A stretch of 64,000 bases of DNA from Eutreptiella sp. 'Long Island Sound 2002'. Taxonomy: Eukaryota > Euglenozoa > Euglenophyceae > Eutreptiales > Eutreptiaceae. This document shows positions 11,952-22,519 of this stretch, piece after piece (within the stretch, counting starts at the first letter, position 1; every line of letters begins with the position of its first letter). The DNA lies in NCBI GenBank assembly GCA_964036045.1, contig OZ038388.1, forward strand, positions 1,559,501 through 1,623,500, read 5' to 3'. The notes under the pieces were generated by a model. It had not been told where the DNA came from, did not search any database, and saw only the letters and a program-made list of their open reading frames with translations. Position numbers and translations under genes: made by a program.

Positions 11952-12030
11952 ATGGACGGTCTAGTGGTATGCGCCATGGACGGCGCTCGTCGTCGTCGGG
12001 GGTTCGAACCCCGGTTCGTCCGTCCGTCCA
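11952..12030 (+). repeat. tRNA-like module (SINE-type)
   Basis: GACGGTCTAGTGGTATGC looks like a D-arm with A-box, and CGGGG-GTTCGAA-CCCCG is a perfect 5-bp T-arm with B-box. The acceptor strands do not pair at the required positions, so a functional tRNA is not supported. Confidence 0.55.
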
Positions 12031-12169
12031 GGGGCCCGCCGGCGAGGTCCCCGCCACCGCCCCCTTCAGCATCAGGGTGCACACGCAGCACTACGATTTT
12101 AGTCCTCAACGACACGTGCAGTCGTTTGCCTTTTTCAGCGCAGGGCCATGGGGGAAAATCCTTTTCTCT

Positions 12170-12515
12170 CGAAATAGGGCCCCGAGTGGACCGGCATCTG
12201 TTTTGTTTTTGCATGCATTGCACAGAGGAAGGCAGTGTAAACTGTAGTTTCCGCTGAAACTGAAGTTTAATGCATTCCCTGGATCTGCCACTGTCTTTGC
12301 ATATATGCAGCATGCACATGTTTCTACATTTACGCTTAGTCGGTTTTCATACTCGAGGATGGAGGGTCCCACCCGCCCACCCTTCGGACAGTGTCTACCC
12401 CTTGAGATGAGGGACTTCGAACTCGACCAGCGGCGCTACGAAAAGTGCTGCGGGGCCCCGAGTGGACCGGCATTGTTTTGTTTTGCATGCATTGCACAGA
12501 GGAAGGGAGTGTAAA
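12170..12515 (+). repeat. Local direct duplication (two ~70-bp copies)
   Basis: GGCCCCGAGTGGACCGGCAT, then a T-rich stretch and GCATTGCACAGAGGAAG, occurs at about 12178-12243 and again at about 12453-12515 with a few differences. Function unknown. Confidence 0.6.
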
Positions 12516-13061
12516 CCCCATCGCGAAGCAAGAAGTATCGCCTTGTGGTTGTACATATTGGAAAGGAGGTAGTGGATGTGGATGCCATGTCCAGTGATGC
12601 ATGTCCAGTACGTATGCTAAGTGAAGGAGAGTACAGCGTTCACACTTCAAGTTAAGTAAAAACTTTATTCTTGCCTTTCTTTTGCATGTGTCTTTGCATT
12701 CCCTAGGCATAATGGCATCTCCTATGGTGCGCAAAGATGTTGGAAACACGCCTGGAAGTTGTCAAAACGGCTCGGAAAAACGCTCGGAAGTTTTGGTCGC
12801 GAGAGCGGCCCCAAAAACACAATCAATATCGGTAGCGATATCCATCGGTAGCGATATCCTGGGGACTTTCCGGCCAAGATGCCTAGGGGCGCTCGGAAGA
12901 AATTTTTAATGCTATTTTGCTTGCAATTTTCGAAATCCACCCTGCAACATGAGTCGGATTTTGTGAGCATACATGGGTGGCATTTTCAAAAATCCTAAGC
13001 AATATGAGTAGCATTTTCCATCCAATTTTTACCTTCTATGCTGTGCGTCACAGCGACATGT
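12516..13061. other. No gene recognised
   Basis: AT-leaning sequence with a small local duplication (ATCGGTAGCGATATCC at about 12829 and 12844). Nothing coding is seen. Confidence 0.4.
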
Positions 13062-13190
13062 GAGTTTACGTTGAGGCCCCTGTACCCCTTACCCCTGTGC
13101 TGTTCTGGCCCAGCCTGACCATGTCCTTTGTCTCTGTCGCCTAATTGTCAGTGTTTTTTGTCTTTCGTAGACGTTGCTAGTTGGGCGCTC
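13062..13190 (+). repeat. 130-bp direct repeat, copy 2
   Basis: Same sequence and orientation as 9875-10005, including GAGTTTACGTTGAGGC and GTCAGTGTTTTTTGTC. It is followed by a heavily diverged echo of the ORF1-like sequence, so it probably heads a second, older copy of the element. Confidence 0.6.
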
Positions 13191-14078
13191 CCACCCGCCC
13201 ACCCACAATATTGGAGTACGACCAGTGTTGGTTGGCCTGGCAGTGTTGGCCTGGGACGGACAGCACCTGGTTAAACAGTTCTGGCTTGATGTGAGCCTGT
13301 ATCTGCTTTGAGGGTGCCGTCCGCGCGGTGCACATGATGCACCAGGGCATGTGCGTTTGGCCGGATCCATGAACCCTGATGCGCATGTGCGCTGCACGTC
13401 ACCCCCTCACTCTGTTCCAAGTCCTGGGGCTATGTTGTGCAGCATGGCCTCAAACCCGGGATACTTGAATGACGCAGCATGCGCAGTGCGCGGCCGGCAC
13501 CCTCACTGCTTTGCCTGCATGAGGTACAGGGTGACGACAGCAAACCACAATTGTGAAAGATGTGGGCAAACACAGCTTTGAAATGGGTGGGCGGTGCTCC
13601 ACATAAGTCACCTTGAAGAGCGGTGGTTAGATCAAGTCCAGGTGCAGGTGCCATATATTTTTTTATGGTGGCAAAACAGCAGCGGTGTCTTGACAAGGTC
13701 AATAGGGAGACAAGATAACAAGTACAAACCAACCATTGCCCCCAGACGTGGAGCAGGCTGGTCATCTCATATTGCTGTATGCCAGAGCAAATGGGTTTGA
13801 CAAGACGAGTGGAAAATGTATTTGCAACAACGGGCACTACAATTTCAAATTTGCTGCTGGTAAAGCACGATCTGTTGGCATGGCAGGTCCTTTTGGTGTG
13901 GCAGCATCTGCTTCTCGTTGGTTGCAGTTCTTTTTCTTGGTACGTTGTTTCTCCTTTTTATTGGGTTGCCAGCTGTCATTCTTCGTGCATTCCAATGCGG
14001 GACCGTTGCCTGCGTACCAAGGGGGTGTAGGTCCTGCAAACCCCTCATCGTTTCACATGACACTTCCTTCAGTCTGAT
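13191..14078. other. Decayed repeat and upstream region of the purN-type gene
   Basis: The first ~270 bp resemble a degenerate copy of 10060-10330. The rest has no convincing frame. The promoter and 5' UTR of the gene starting at 14079 should lie here, but no TATA or other core element stands out. Confidence 0.35.
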
Positions 14079-17000
14079 ATGTCCGCCCCTCGGTTGCTGG
14101 TCTTTTCCTCTGGCACCAAAGATGGCGGTGGCTCAGGCCTCCGTGAATTGCTCCGAAACGCCAGGACTGGTGTCCTCCATGCGACAATTGTGGCCGTGGT
14201 ATCCAACCATGCTGAGGGAGGTGTGTTCCACGTGGCCCAGCAGTACCAGGTGCCGTTTATGCACTTTACGGGGCCGTTCAATGCGGAGGAATACCAGAAG
14301 ATCATTGAGGTGCATGGGGCTGAGTGGGTCGCACTGTCCGGGTGGCTGAAGCTTGCGGCTGGGCTGGATCCTCAGCGCACGATCAACATCCACCCCGGGC
14401 CACTGCCGCGCTTTGGGGGTAAGGGCATGTATGGAAAGCACGTGCACGCCGCAGTCGTGGAGGCGTTCAAGGCCGGTGAAGTCACCACGTCGCATGTCAC
14501 GATGCATTTTGTGACGCCACAGTACGACGAGGGCCCAGTCATTTTCAGGTGCATCCAGGGGCTTGGCAGTGGTGTCTGGGCAGAATCACCTCGAAGAGAG
14601 GTTATTAGATCAAGTGCAGGCGCAGGCGTCGTATACCCCCCTTTTTTGGGGTCATTCGCGTAGCATACCCCAAGGCATGATATTGGATGTCCAACCCCTT
14701 GTAAAATCATTATTTTGTCCAATAAGACCATCCCCCAATGGACTTTTTGATTCTGAGGCCTCTATCCCCTAAAACTGGATATCACTTTTTTGAGGGGGGG
14801 GCTGGGGGGGGGTCAAAAGTTTTCGCTGAGAAGCCTCCAAGCAATGGGAGACAGGTATTTCACATCCGCCTCCGGTCGAATGGTAACGCACCCGGCCGCA
14901 GATTTTTAGGTCGGCTGTTCGAATCCTGGTCGGTGGACGCCGGCCGTGGCGCCGCTGCCGTATTGGCCGCACCGGGGTTTGAACCGCTGGCTAAAAAATC
15001 TGTGGCCGCCTGCATTACCATTCGGCCACTGCCAGGCCTGGACCCCATTGTTCTCCCCACTGCTTGGACCCGTGTCTGCCACTGACAAAAAACCCAAAGT
15101 GTGTGTTTCTGTCTGATTGACTGCTGGCCTGTCTCACTGACTGATTGGCTGACTGTCAGCCTCTCTTCGAGGTGCACTGCCTAAGGCAATAGAATTTGGT
15201 CTGAATCCGGGCAGACCCGGGCTGAGTGCCAAGGTCTATCTGGTCATACATGGACACGCTTCTCAAGGTGGTACCTGAGTGTGGACAGGCCCCTGCTTTG
15301 CGTCCCCCTTGCTCCTGTTCCTGCCCCTATCGCTGTTCCCCCTTATCTTTGTGGCAACAGCAATGGGCAGAGTGACAGCGGGCAGATGCGGGTGCCCAGG
15401 TCTTCGTGCCAAGCCCGCCCAAAGAGGGAGCGGGACGCACCATGCATCTTTTTTTTTTAAAGATAATTTACCTGACACCATTGTTCTGCTTTGTTGTTGC
15501 CCCGCGAGGTGTTGCTCAGCTGGTACCCCATTTCACCCCACATGCCCTGAGGACTGCAATGTACATGCTACCTTGGTCCATAGCTCAGCAACACAATGTC
15601 ATTGTCTTGGGGTGCTGGCACCCCTGTCTCAACAACCGCAGCAGTGCAAATGAGCGGGTTCCTGCTAGTATTCTGGGCTCCTTGCAACACCTTGGTGATT
15701 ACATACACATACAACATGAGGTGAATGGGAAGGTAGCGATTCATGATGTTGTTGCACTCCACCGCCTCGAGTTTGCAGGCCATTTTATGGTGAGCATTGT
15801 TGCTCAGATATCTACATGTTGTACATCAATCATTTTGTCGTCTACAATCCAGATGTCAATTCAGACTGCAAGAGACCGATGAGATAGGCCTGCATCTCGT
15901 GCGTCACTTGCACTGATATGGTACTGTTGGCCATTGCCATGGACACTTGGTGGAACTTCGGTCACGAGTTAAAAAAAAAACAAAACTGTTGGCCATTGCC
16001 TCCTCATGGAAGGTGCCATCATTGTACAGTGTGCACACAGTGTGCATGCATGAAAACAGCCATGGATGTTTGCATTGTTGCCTCTCTTTTGGCTGGCAAA
16101 CCAACACTGTTTGTGCCACAAGGTTGTATCATAGTAGGTGCAACATCCCATCGCAAAGCTCCATGCAAGGGCAGCATTTGGAGGGTGGGAAAAGGACAAG
16201 AGGAATTAAGCGACACTCACCCTGTCACATGTGTGCCACATGTGTGCGTGTCAATGCAATTTGTACAATAAATCAACAAGCTAGTTGGCTAGTTAATTGG
16301 ATTTGGTACTACAAAGCGCGCGCGCATCCTTATCGTCACCCACAACATCCTCATCATCACAGTCCTCCTGTGCATGCACCATCCATGGAGCCCACCTCGT
16401 AATCCATATAATGCCTCTTGGACCGTTTAGGCACTTCGTGATCCCAAATGAGACCATCAACCGCGTCGTGGGGGACAAAGGACAAATCCAAACAATGTTG
16501 CTGAGACCATTAATTGCAACTGTGACTGTAATCCACGCAACTCGAATAGTTCGGAAGAAGACATCACAAAGGGCTGTGAGGTTGAGAGCACGGGGGTCGG
16601 GGGGCGGCCGGGCCCGGTCCTTGTATGCGACACCCCCCCGCCCCCCCCCCCCCCCCCGGGTTTTGAGAGATAGTGGGTTGGGGATGGCGCCAACGGCGCC
16701 CCCTTCTTTTTAATGTATGCTTCCTTTTCATCAAACCATCAATGCTTTTGAGCGCCAGATATCGCAAGACGAGGCGCTATACAAATGTCGTTTGTTGCGA
16801 GGTGCTTTAAGCGGAGATGAGCAAGACGGGCCGCTATACAAATGTCGTTTGTTGCTCGCTGAAGATCCTGCATTCGGAGCAAAACCCCGGCCCGAGTGTA
16901 GCGCCTATTTCTTTCTGGGGCGAACACATTCGTTTCTTTCTCCTTCCCACGCTTTGTTGCGTGGCCCCCTGAGTTGGGGTTAGGGACTCACAATCCACAC

Positions 17001-20000
17001 TTTGTTGCGTGGCCCCTCGAGTTGGGGTTAGGGACTCACAATCCACGCTTTTTTGCGTGGCCCCTCGAGTTGGGGTTAGGGACTCACAATCCACGCTTTT
17101 TTTCCGTGGCCCCTTGAGTTGGGGGTGCGACGATTTTCCGCGTTTTTCTTAGGCAAGTGCTCCATGGGGCGTTTCCCCTTGTAAAATCTGTCAAAGGCAA
17201 GCATGGTGCCCAAACCCAAACCAATTCGTCAGGACACTGTACCATGGACACCCCCACATCTGAGATTGAGGGTGCGGAGCACTTGACAGTCCATGGGCAG
17301 TTCATGCCCCTTGAGCGCTACGCAGGCGCAGGGTTGCATGTTTGGCATGACCGTCTGCTCGCAACGTCGTTTCCTGGTACCTCTGTCCAGTTCATTCGTT
17401 TGCAAGTGAATGAGGATAACAAATGGTATGCAGCGACTAGTCAGTTGGACGCCCTTTCCGAATGGTGTGCCCAAACTGCACCTCAAAAGGTGCCTCCATT
17501 GAAGTGTGAGCCTTACGAAGGCGTGTTTGTTATAGATCGTGGTGACAAAGGATTGACCACGGACATTTCCTGCTCAGTGCAGTGCAAGATTTAAGAGGCA
17601 ACAGTGCCACGCGTGTGCATGCGGACGCATGTCGGTCAACACCTTCTGTGAAAGGAGTGTGTCAAGGGTCAGGAAGAGATTTCTCTGGCCACCGCTTGTG
17701 GGTTTTGTGGCGATCGTGCCACTTGCTCCACCCAGGTTGTGATGCGCAACAAGCGGACACACGCCTTGGTCACCCTAATGATCTCTGATTGCCCCAGTCA
17801 ACCAGCTAAGCTGCGCTGGAACACGCTGGCAAAAAAATCTGCAAGCAGCCCGTGCACGAATCATCCTGTGTGGTGTCCGCTGTGCACAAAGACAGTTTGG
17901 TCATACTGCATGGCACAGCACTATGCAGATGTGCATGACACTGCACGGCACCCTGATTTGATGCACATTGCAGAGGCAGAGCAAGAGGCAGTGCTGAATT
18001 GGGTGCCTCATAAGGCAAAGAAAAAAAATCGGGGCAATGCACCTGCAGGGGCTGATGATGCCCAGTTTGATGCAGCGGCCTTGTCTGCACCTGGCGATGT
18101 TGGTTCATCGTCGTCAAGCTTGCCTCCCCTGCCTTTGCCCCAGTCAAAGCCTCCTGACCCCCCGCTGCCAAGTGAGTCCGAGGCAACGACTTCTGGGGCT
18201 GAGCGATCCCGTCCCCTTAAAAGCGTCGGGAAGCGCCACAAGAAGAGGCGGGACGAAGCCCAACGAGAGCTTCAGTCGAAGCGCGCCCGCCAAGACTCCT
18301 CCTCCTCCTCCTCCAAGGGGGAGCTTTTCAAGGACCTCTAAGCAGAAGTCCATCCATTCTTTCTTTTAACCCCCAACTCTAACCAAGCCTCAGGAATTTT
18401 TCTCACAAACTAACTGGGCGGCACGGGGGAACAAGAGGGGAGAGGGAAGGGGGTTGGGGGAGGGGGGCGGGGGGCAACACGGCGACCCTTAAGACTTTCT
18501 TCTCGGCAAGGACGAGAAAGCGCTATTATCGCATACATACCTCCGTACCCCCCAACCCCCAGACACACGACCCCCCCAGGAGGTATGCATGTGGTAGTAG
18601 TGGGTCGCGCGCAAGCCCCCCTTGGGACCCCCCCCCCCGGCCGAAATCCCCCCTACACCCCCCAGCCGACCCCCCCCACAACTACCCCCTGCCCCCCCCC
18701 CCCCCGAGTATTGACAGATAGCTGGGGGGTATGTCGCATCAGGACCGGTTGTAGTCGCCCCCCCGTGGTTGAGAGGGACATCTTTGGTGGTCTTGTCTGA
18801 TGCACAGGACCGAGATGAGCATTGGCTGGCCTGTCTGCCAGTGGGGACGGTTACGGGAGGGAGCATTGTGGGCTGCTCCTTGTCAGGCAAAAAATGTGTG
18901 AAAAAGGGTGAAGATAGGTGAAAATTGGCATGACTCCTTTTTACGTCCATAGGCTCATGTACAGAGGTAGAGGGGCGAAGGGAGGGGGCCAATTAGAGTT
19001 CGGGCGCCCCCTTACCCCATACAAGCCCAGTACCTATGGAGCATGGCGGCTGAGAGGGACGAGCTGATTGGGACTAGGTCTCCTCTGTGCGCACCCTCCC
19101 ATCAAGCCCATCTAGCTACCGTCCACTATGCGTCGTCGTCCCTGAGGGGGAGGACCAGGTCAGGCCCAGTGCCAGCAAACTGGCTTGCTGCCCCGTGTTG
19201 ACGAACACGGGTCGGCTTAGCTGCTGCGGCGCAGCATGTACCGCCGTGGAAAATGAAGAGGAGGGAGATGATAAGGGACTTGCCCCCATTGAGGGAGGCA
19301 GGGGGCTGGCTCTGGGTCACAAGGGGAGGAGGTGCTCCGTGCGAGCGACTCGCAGACAATGCCCGCGGGACACACAAAAAGACTCCCGGCAAAGGGCAAT
19401 GCCGCTACTTCCGGGCGAGGGGCTCATGTCCGGTAGCGAGACCACTTGCGCTACCCGCTCTGGTTGCGGGGGGTTCGCCGACTGGGGAGTGGCCCATGCG
19501 GTGGGTGGAGGGGGGGGGGGGGCGGGAACAAAGCTGCCACCGCTGCTGCTGGTGGCAGCAGGGCGAGTGGTGGTGGGGGGTCAGGTCCTCCCTGTGGGGC
19601 GTCCCCTCCCACAGGCACGGCGGCTTGCTCGCACACATCGTTCGCGTTTGTGCGCATCCACTGTCTCGCCGGTTGTCGCGCGCCGGCGGCCCTAAGGGCC
19701 GCTTCCCCAAAGTCCTAGGCGCCGAGGTTCGCCGCCACGCCCGGGGCTGGGCCGAGGGAGTGCAATGCCCCCGACCCCGGCCGCACACGGCCCGGACACA
19801 TGAACGATGGGTGCCCCCGCCCATCGTTCATGCGGGGCTAGGACGCGCTGCCCTGTCCCCTCCGCGGCTGGACACGAGGGCACTCGGCCGCAGCAATGCC
19901 GCAGCACTCATGGCCCGCGTAGCCGGTGCAACAGCATCGGCTGATACTGTACCGCATGCGTTGGCACCGGTGACATGATGGCGCCCCGTGCTACAGGTAG

Positions 20001-22519
20001 CGGGCCCCCACTGTGCCCCGGCCCTGTCCTAGGCTGCGGTGCACTTGCCGTGCCGCTGCGGGTACGCCCTGCGCCAGCGCCCCCGGCGCGTACGGTCGCA
20101 GCAACTACCACCCTTCGGGCGGGCAAGGGAAGTAGCCCATCGGGAACCGCTCCCCCCCCCCCCCCCCGGCTGAAGCCAGGCCGGGGCCCTTAGCCGCTTG
20201 AGCCACATGTCTTGGCAGTGCACTGCTAGGCGAGGCAGCTGCGATGCCATTTCCTCCTGGGCCGTGAAGTAGGGGCACGCCCGCATCCTAGCACAGAGGC
20301 GCCTACCCAACGCGAGGGGAGGGCACTGGTTAGTGTGCGACCCCCTCCGAAGCTAGCCTGCTGGCATGCACCAAATGCGCCGCCTGGCGCAGCACCTGGG
20401 CCCTCTCCCCCAGAGGGAGACGCGTCCCTTGCAGTTTGTGATGCGGGGATGCGGGGAGTGCTCACCCCATGCCAGTGGACCAGGTCAAGGCCGGCCCCCA
20501 CCAGCCATCCCGGCGGCATGCCAGGCCGCATGCAGAGCGAGGGCACCCGCGGCAGGGGGCCGCATAAGTCGCCCTAGGGGTATCGCTGAAGATCGGCGAA
20601 AATGGGTGAAATTGGGTGAACTCCCAAATATGCCACATCCCCAATGCAGAGGAAGAATATAATACCCGTTATCATACAACAACGATGACTATCTAGTATC
20701 ACAAAGTATGGGTTTCTAGCACGGCTAGACGCCCAAATAGTTGCACTGCGCTAAGGGCACCCCCAACATTTAGGCATATATTTGGAGGGAGCATTGGTAG
20801 CGTCAGGCATGGTGCCTTGCAACACACGCCCACACCGTGCAGCGTTTTGACCAAAACTGGGCCCAGGGGTCCCCACAACCTTGAGTACGCTGTGGACTCT
20901 GCAATTGTGTCACAGTGTGCACACAATTTGCTACATTTGAGATTGTACTTAGCAGACGAATTGGGGTAGTTGGGGTGGCCTAATTTTGCAGGTGTCCGGA
21001 AGGGGTTGGTCTCAGGGCTCTTCGGGGGGGGTCTAGTTTAAAATTAGTGCGGTGCGTGCACAGTGCAAGGATTACCCCGTTGAGTGGGGCACCGTTGAGT
21101 GGGGCACCAGATGGCCCCTACAGGCAGGTTTTTGGTGTTTGCCATACGATCCAGCACCTCCCTCTGTGCTCATGTGGGGTAGGTGTCGGATGTTTGACAT
21201 GGGGGCATGTCTGATGGGGTGAGCGAGACACACAGTGGCGGTGAAGGCAGACGGAGAATTTGGGTACGGAATGAGGTGATTCTAGTGCACGGCATACAGC
21301 AGCCCTCCATCCCATCACCTAAATCATGCAGCACAGGCGGCACGCTGCTGCGCTCGAGGGGGCTGGGCAACATTGAGGCCAGAGTAGTCGTACCAAGACC
21401 ACTGCAAACTAATTGTTTGGGATCGAGGTTGGCCAGGGCCCCAAATGAACCCCCCCCCCCCACTTACGTTTTTCCTGGCACCCCCCAAAAAGCAAACACA
21501 TGGCGGCACCACACACCTGTAGCAGCGCGCGCCACCACCGGTACTCGAAGGGATCAAGGGGAGGTCTCGTCCGTCGTGCTTCAACGATGGGGATCGAACC
21601 GGCGCCAGCACGGCTGGCGCCGGATGCGCTACCATTCAAGTGGCGGCTTCCTTAGCCTGCGTATGCCCCCCCCCCCCCCCAGAGAGGGAGGAGCAGGAAT
21701 ACAGCACTGATATAAGTTCCTCCTGTAAGCCGAGGCAAAGATAGGGAAACACCTTGCAGATGGGCCATGTCAACTTGAGGCTGGGCCTGTGGCCCCCTCC
21801 CAGCATACTGTGCAGTGATACTAAATGTGCGGAGTCTATATTGACGATGATCCCCCCCTCCCCCTCACACTGCCCTCCCCTATCTCACCCGTAACCAGCA
21901 GGTCTGGCCACTGAAGTGCCAGCCGATGAGCAAGGGCCTGCCGGGAAGGATGAGGTATCCTCTGTACGCTGGATGCAAGCCAGAGGTTGTGGCTGACAAA
22001 ACACGGCCAGCCAAAGAACATTGAGCATGATGATGGTGCTGCAATGTGCACACCAATGAGAACTGCCGGACATTGCTGCATATGCATACCGGGACATGCA
22101 TGTGTGGAGTGCTCTTTGACCTGCGTGCGGCCCCCACACACTTTCTAAGCACAAGTCTGTTCCCAAGCCGTGGGGCACGACGAAGATGTCATTTCAGGAT
22201 GATGTGTGCCCCTGAACCCCCTGCTGCTTACCTGAGAGATTTCCTGTGCCCCTGGGGGCCTTCGCGATGCCATGTGTGCAGAAGCCTTGTTTGTGCCCTT
22301 GTGCCATTTCGTATCCTTGCTGCATGTTGTAGGTATCCCATTTTGGTCGAGGAAGGTGATGACGGCCCCGCATTAGGTGAGCGAGTGAACAAAGTTGAGC
22401 ATGGATGGCAGTCATACATTACGAATTTGGTGGTCAACGGCCTCATCTCTTGGGATGGCAAAGACCCAAAGTCTCTCAAGGTGCCGGAGGGGTATCAGTT
22501 CTTGGAGGCTAAATACTGA
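14079..22519 (+). CDS. purN: Phosphoribosylglycinamide formyltransferase (GAR transformylase), two exons
   Basis: Join 14079..14548 and 22333..22519, 218 codons plus TGA. The enzyme transfers the formyl group of 10-formyl-THF to GAR, an early step of de novo purine synthesis. Exon 1 shows a substrate-loop-like SSGTKDGGGSG (residues 10-20), the catalytic block INIHPGPLP (Asn103, His105) and YDEGPVIF with Asp150, matching the Asn/His/Asp triad of the family. Exon 2 supplies the C-terminal helix and tail: ERVNKVEHGWQSYITNLV, then ISWDGKDPKSL. Donor CAG|GTGCAT and acceptor TTGTAG|GTATCC join in phase 2, making R-YPILVEE exactly where the family continues. It is monofunctional, unlike the fused GART of animals. 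The SGTKDGGGSG loop and WDGKDPKSL tail look more like one bacterial subtype than the plant plastid enzyme (from memory, not tested). No targeting extension is visible. The 7784-bp intron is full of repeats. Confidence 0.9.
14870..14934 (+). repeat. tRNA-like module in family B element
   Basis: CCGGTCGAATGGTAACGC resembles a tRNA A-box region and CTGTTCGAATCC a B-box. It faces the minus-strand module at 14961-15032. Confidence 0.55.
14961..15032 (-). repeat. tRNA-like module in family B element
   Basis: On the minus strand, TGGCCGAATGGTAATGC (A-box type) and GCGGTTCAAACCCC (B-box) at tRNA spacing. Acceptor pairing is absent. Confidence 0.55.
15196..16639. other. purN intron sequence, no gene recognised
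   Basis: Mixed composition. No frame with protein-like composition and intact splice context was found on either strand. Confidence 0.4.
16640..16712. repeat. C-rich dispersed repeat, copy 1 (diverged)
   Basis: A long C-run, then GGGTTTTGAGAGATAGTGGG. Related to better copies at 18690-18775 and 44950-45035, which share TTGAAAGATAGTTGGGGGG-like sequence. Confidence 0.5.
16765..16860. repeat. Short tandem duplication with SINE-tail-like motif
   Basis: CGCTATACAAATGTCGTTTG occurs twice about 66 bp apart (about 16779 and 16832), within a longer duplicated unit. The GCGCTATACAAAT form resembles tails of some tRNA-derived SINEs; this is only a resemblance. Confidence 0.5.
16948..17125. repeat. 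48-bp tandem repeat, ~3.7 units
   Basis: Units start CCACGCTTTGTTGCGTGGCC at 16948, 16995, 17043 and 17091. Each intact unit includes GAGTTGGGGTTAGGGACTC and the inverted pair CCACGC/GCGTGG, so each can form a small hairpin. Confidence 0.85.
17157..18341 (+). CDS. Nested zinc-finger gene in the purN intron, probably transposon-associated
   Basis: A frame runs 17157-17594 (first ATG inside at 17244) and, after about 65 bp with stops, the same frame resumes from about 17652 to a TAA at 18341. An intron with donor near 17578 and acceptor CTGTGAAAG near 17651 would bridge them; these splice sites are weak and inferred. The second part has CGFCGDRATC, a second pair SSPCTNHPVWCPLC and WSYCMAQHYADVHD, which gives a Cys/His zinc-finger arrangement. 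It ends in a long Ser/Pro/Lys/Arg-rich tail with a nuclear-localisation-like KRHKKRRDEAQ. Finger pairs of this CGFCG...CPLC...H...H type occur, to my recollection, in proteins carried by large eukaryotic DNA transposons. It lies wholly inside the purN intron, in the same orientation. Confidence 0.45.
18342..20130. other. GC-rich intron sequence with low-complexity tracts
   Basis: Apart from the repeat at 18690-18775, the stretch holds C-runs near 18550-18710, a G-run near 19508 and a GC-rich block at 19300-20100. Several long frames exist on both strands because of base composition. None has a recognisable motif. Confidence 0.4.
18690..18775. repeat. C-rich dispersed repeat, copy 2
   Basis: A C-run, then GATAGCTGGGGGGTATG and GCATCAGGACCGGTTGTAG, then another C-run. 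Nearly the same 80 bp recurs at 44950-45035. Confidence 0.7.
20131..20212 (-). repeat. tRNA-like module with expanded G-run
   Basis: Minus strand: GTGGCTCAAGCGGCTAAGG resembles a D-arm/A-box. The variable region is replaced by a long G-run and the B-box is degenerate (GCGGTTCCCGATG). Confidence 0.35.
20213..21578. other. purN intron sequence, no gene recognised
   Basis: GC-rich to about 20580, then mixed composition. Nothing codes convincingly. Confidence 0.4.
21579..21651 (-). repeat. tRNA-like module
   Basis: Minus strand: CACTTGAATGGTAGCGC (A-box type) and CCGGTTCGATCCCC (B-box). Between them GGCGCCAGC/GCTGGCGCC forms a perfect 9-bp stem. Its A-box region resembles the modules of family B elements. 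Confidence 0.5.

Larger units (their letters stand above)
14587..15195. mobile_element. Family B TIR element inside the purN intron
   Basis: Ends CACCTCGAAGAGAGG (14587-14601) and CCTCTCTTCGAGGTG (15160-15174) are inverted complements; a tail ending GGCAATAGAATT follows to 15195. The left half matches 30770-31020. The right half carries a plus-strand and a minus-strand tRNA-like module face to face. It starts only 38 bp after the exon 1 donor. No transposase frame. Confidence 0.7.

Noticed and set aside
11952-12030. Functional tRNA gene
   Set aside because: The T-arm is perfect but the acceptor strands do not pair and the anticodon arm is irregular. The same holds for the other tRNA-like modules.
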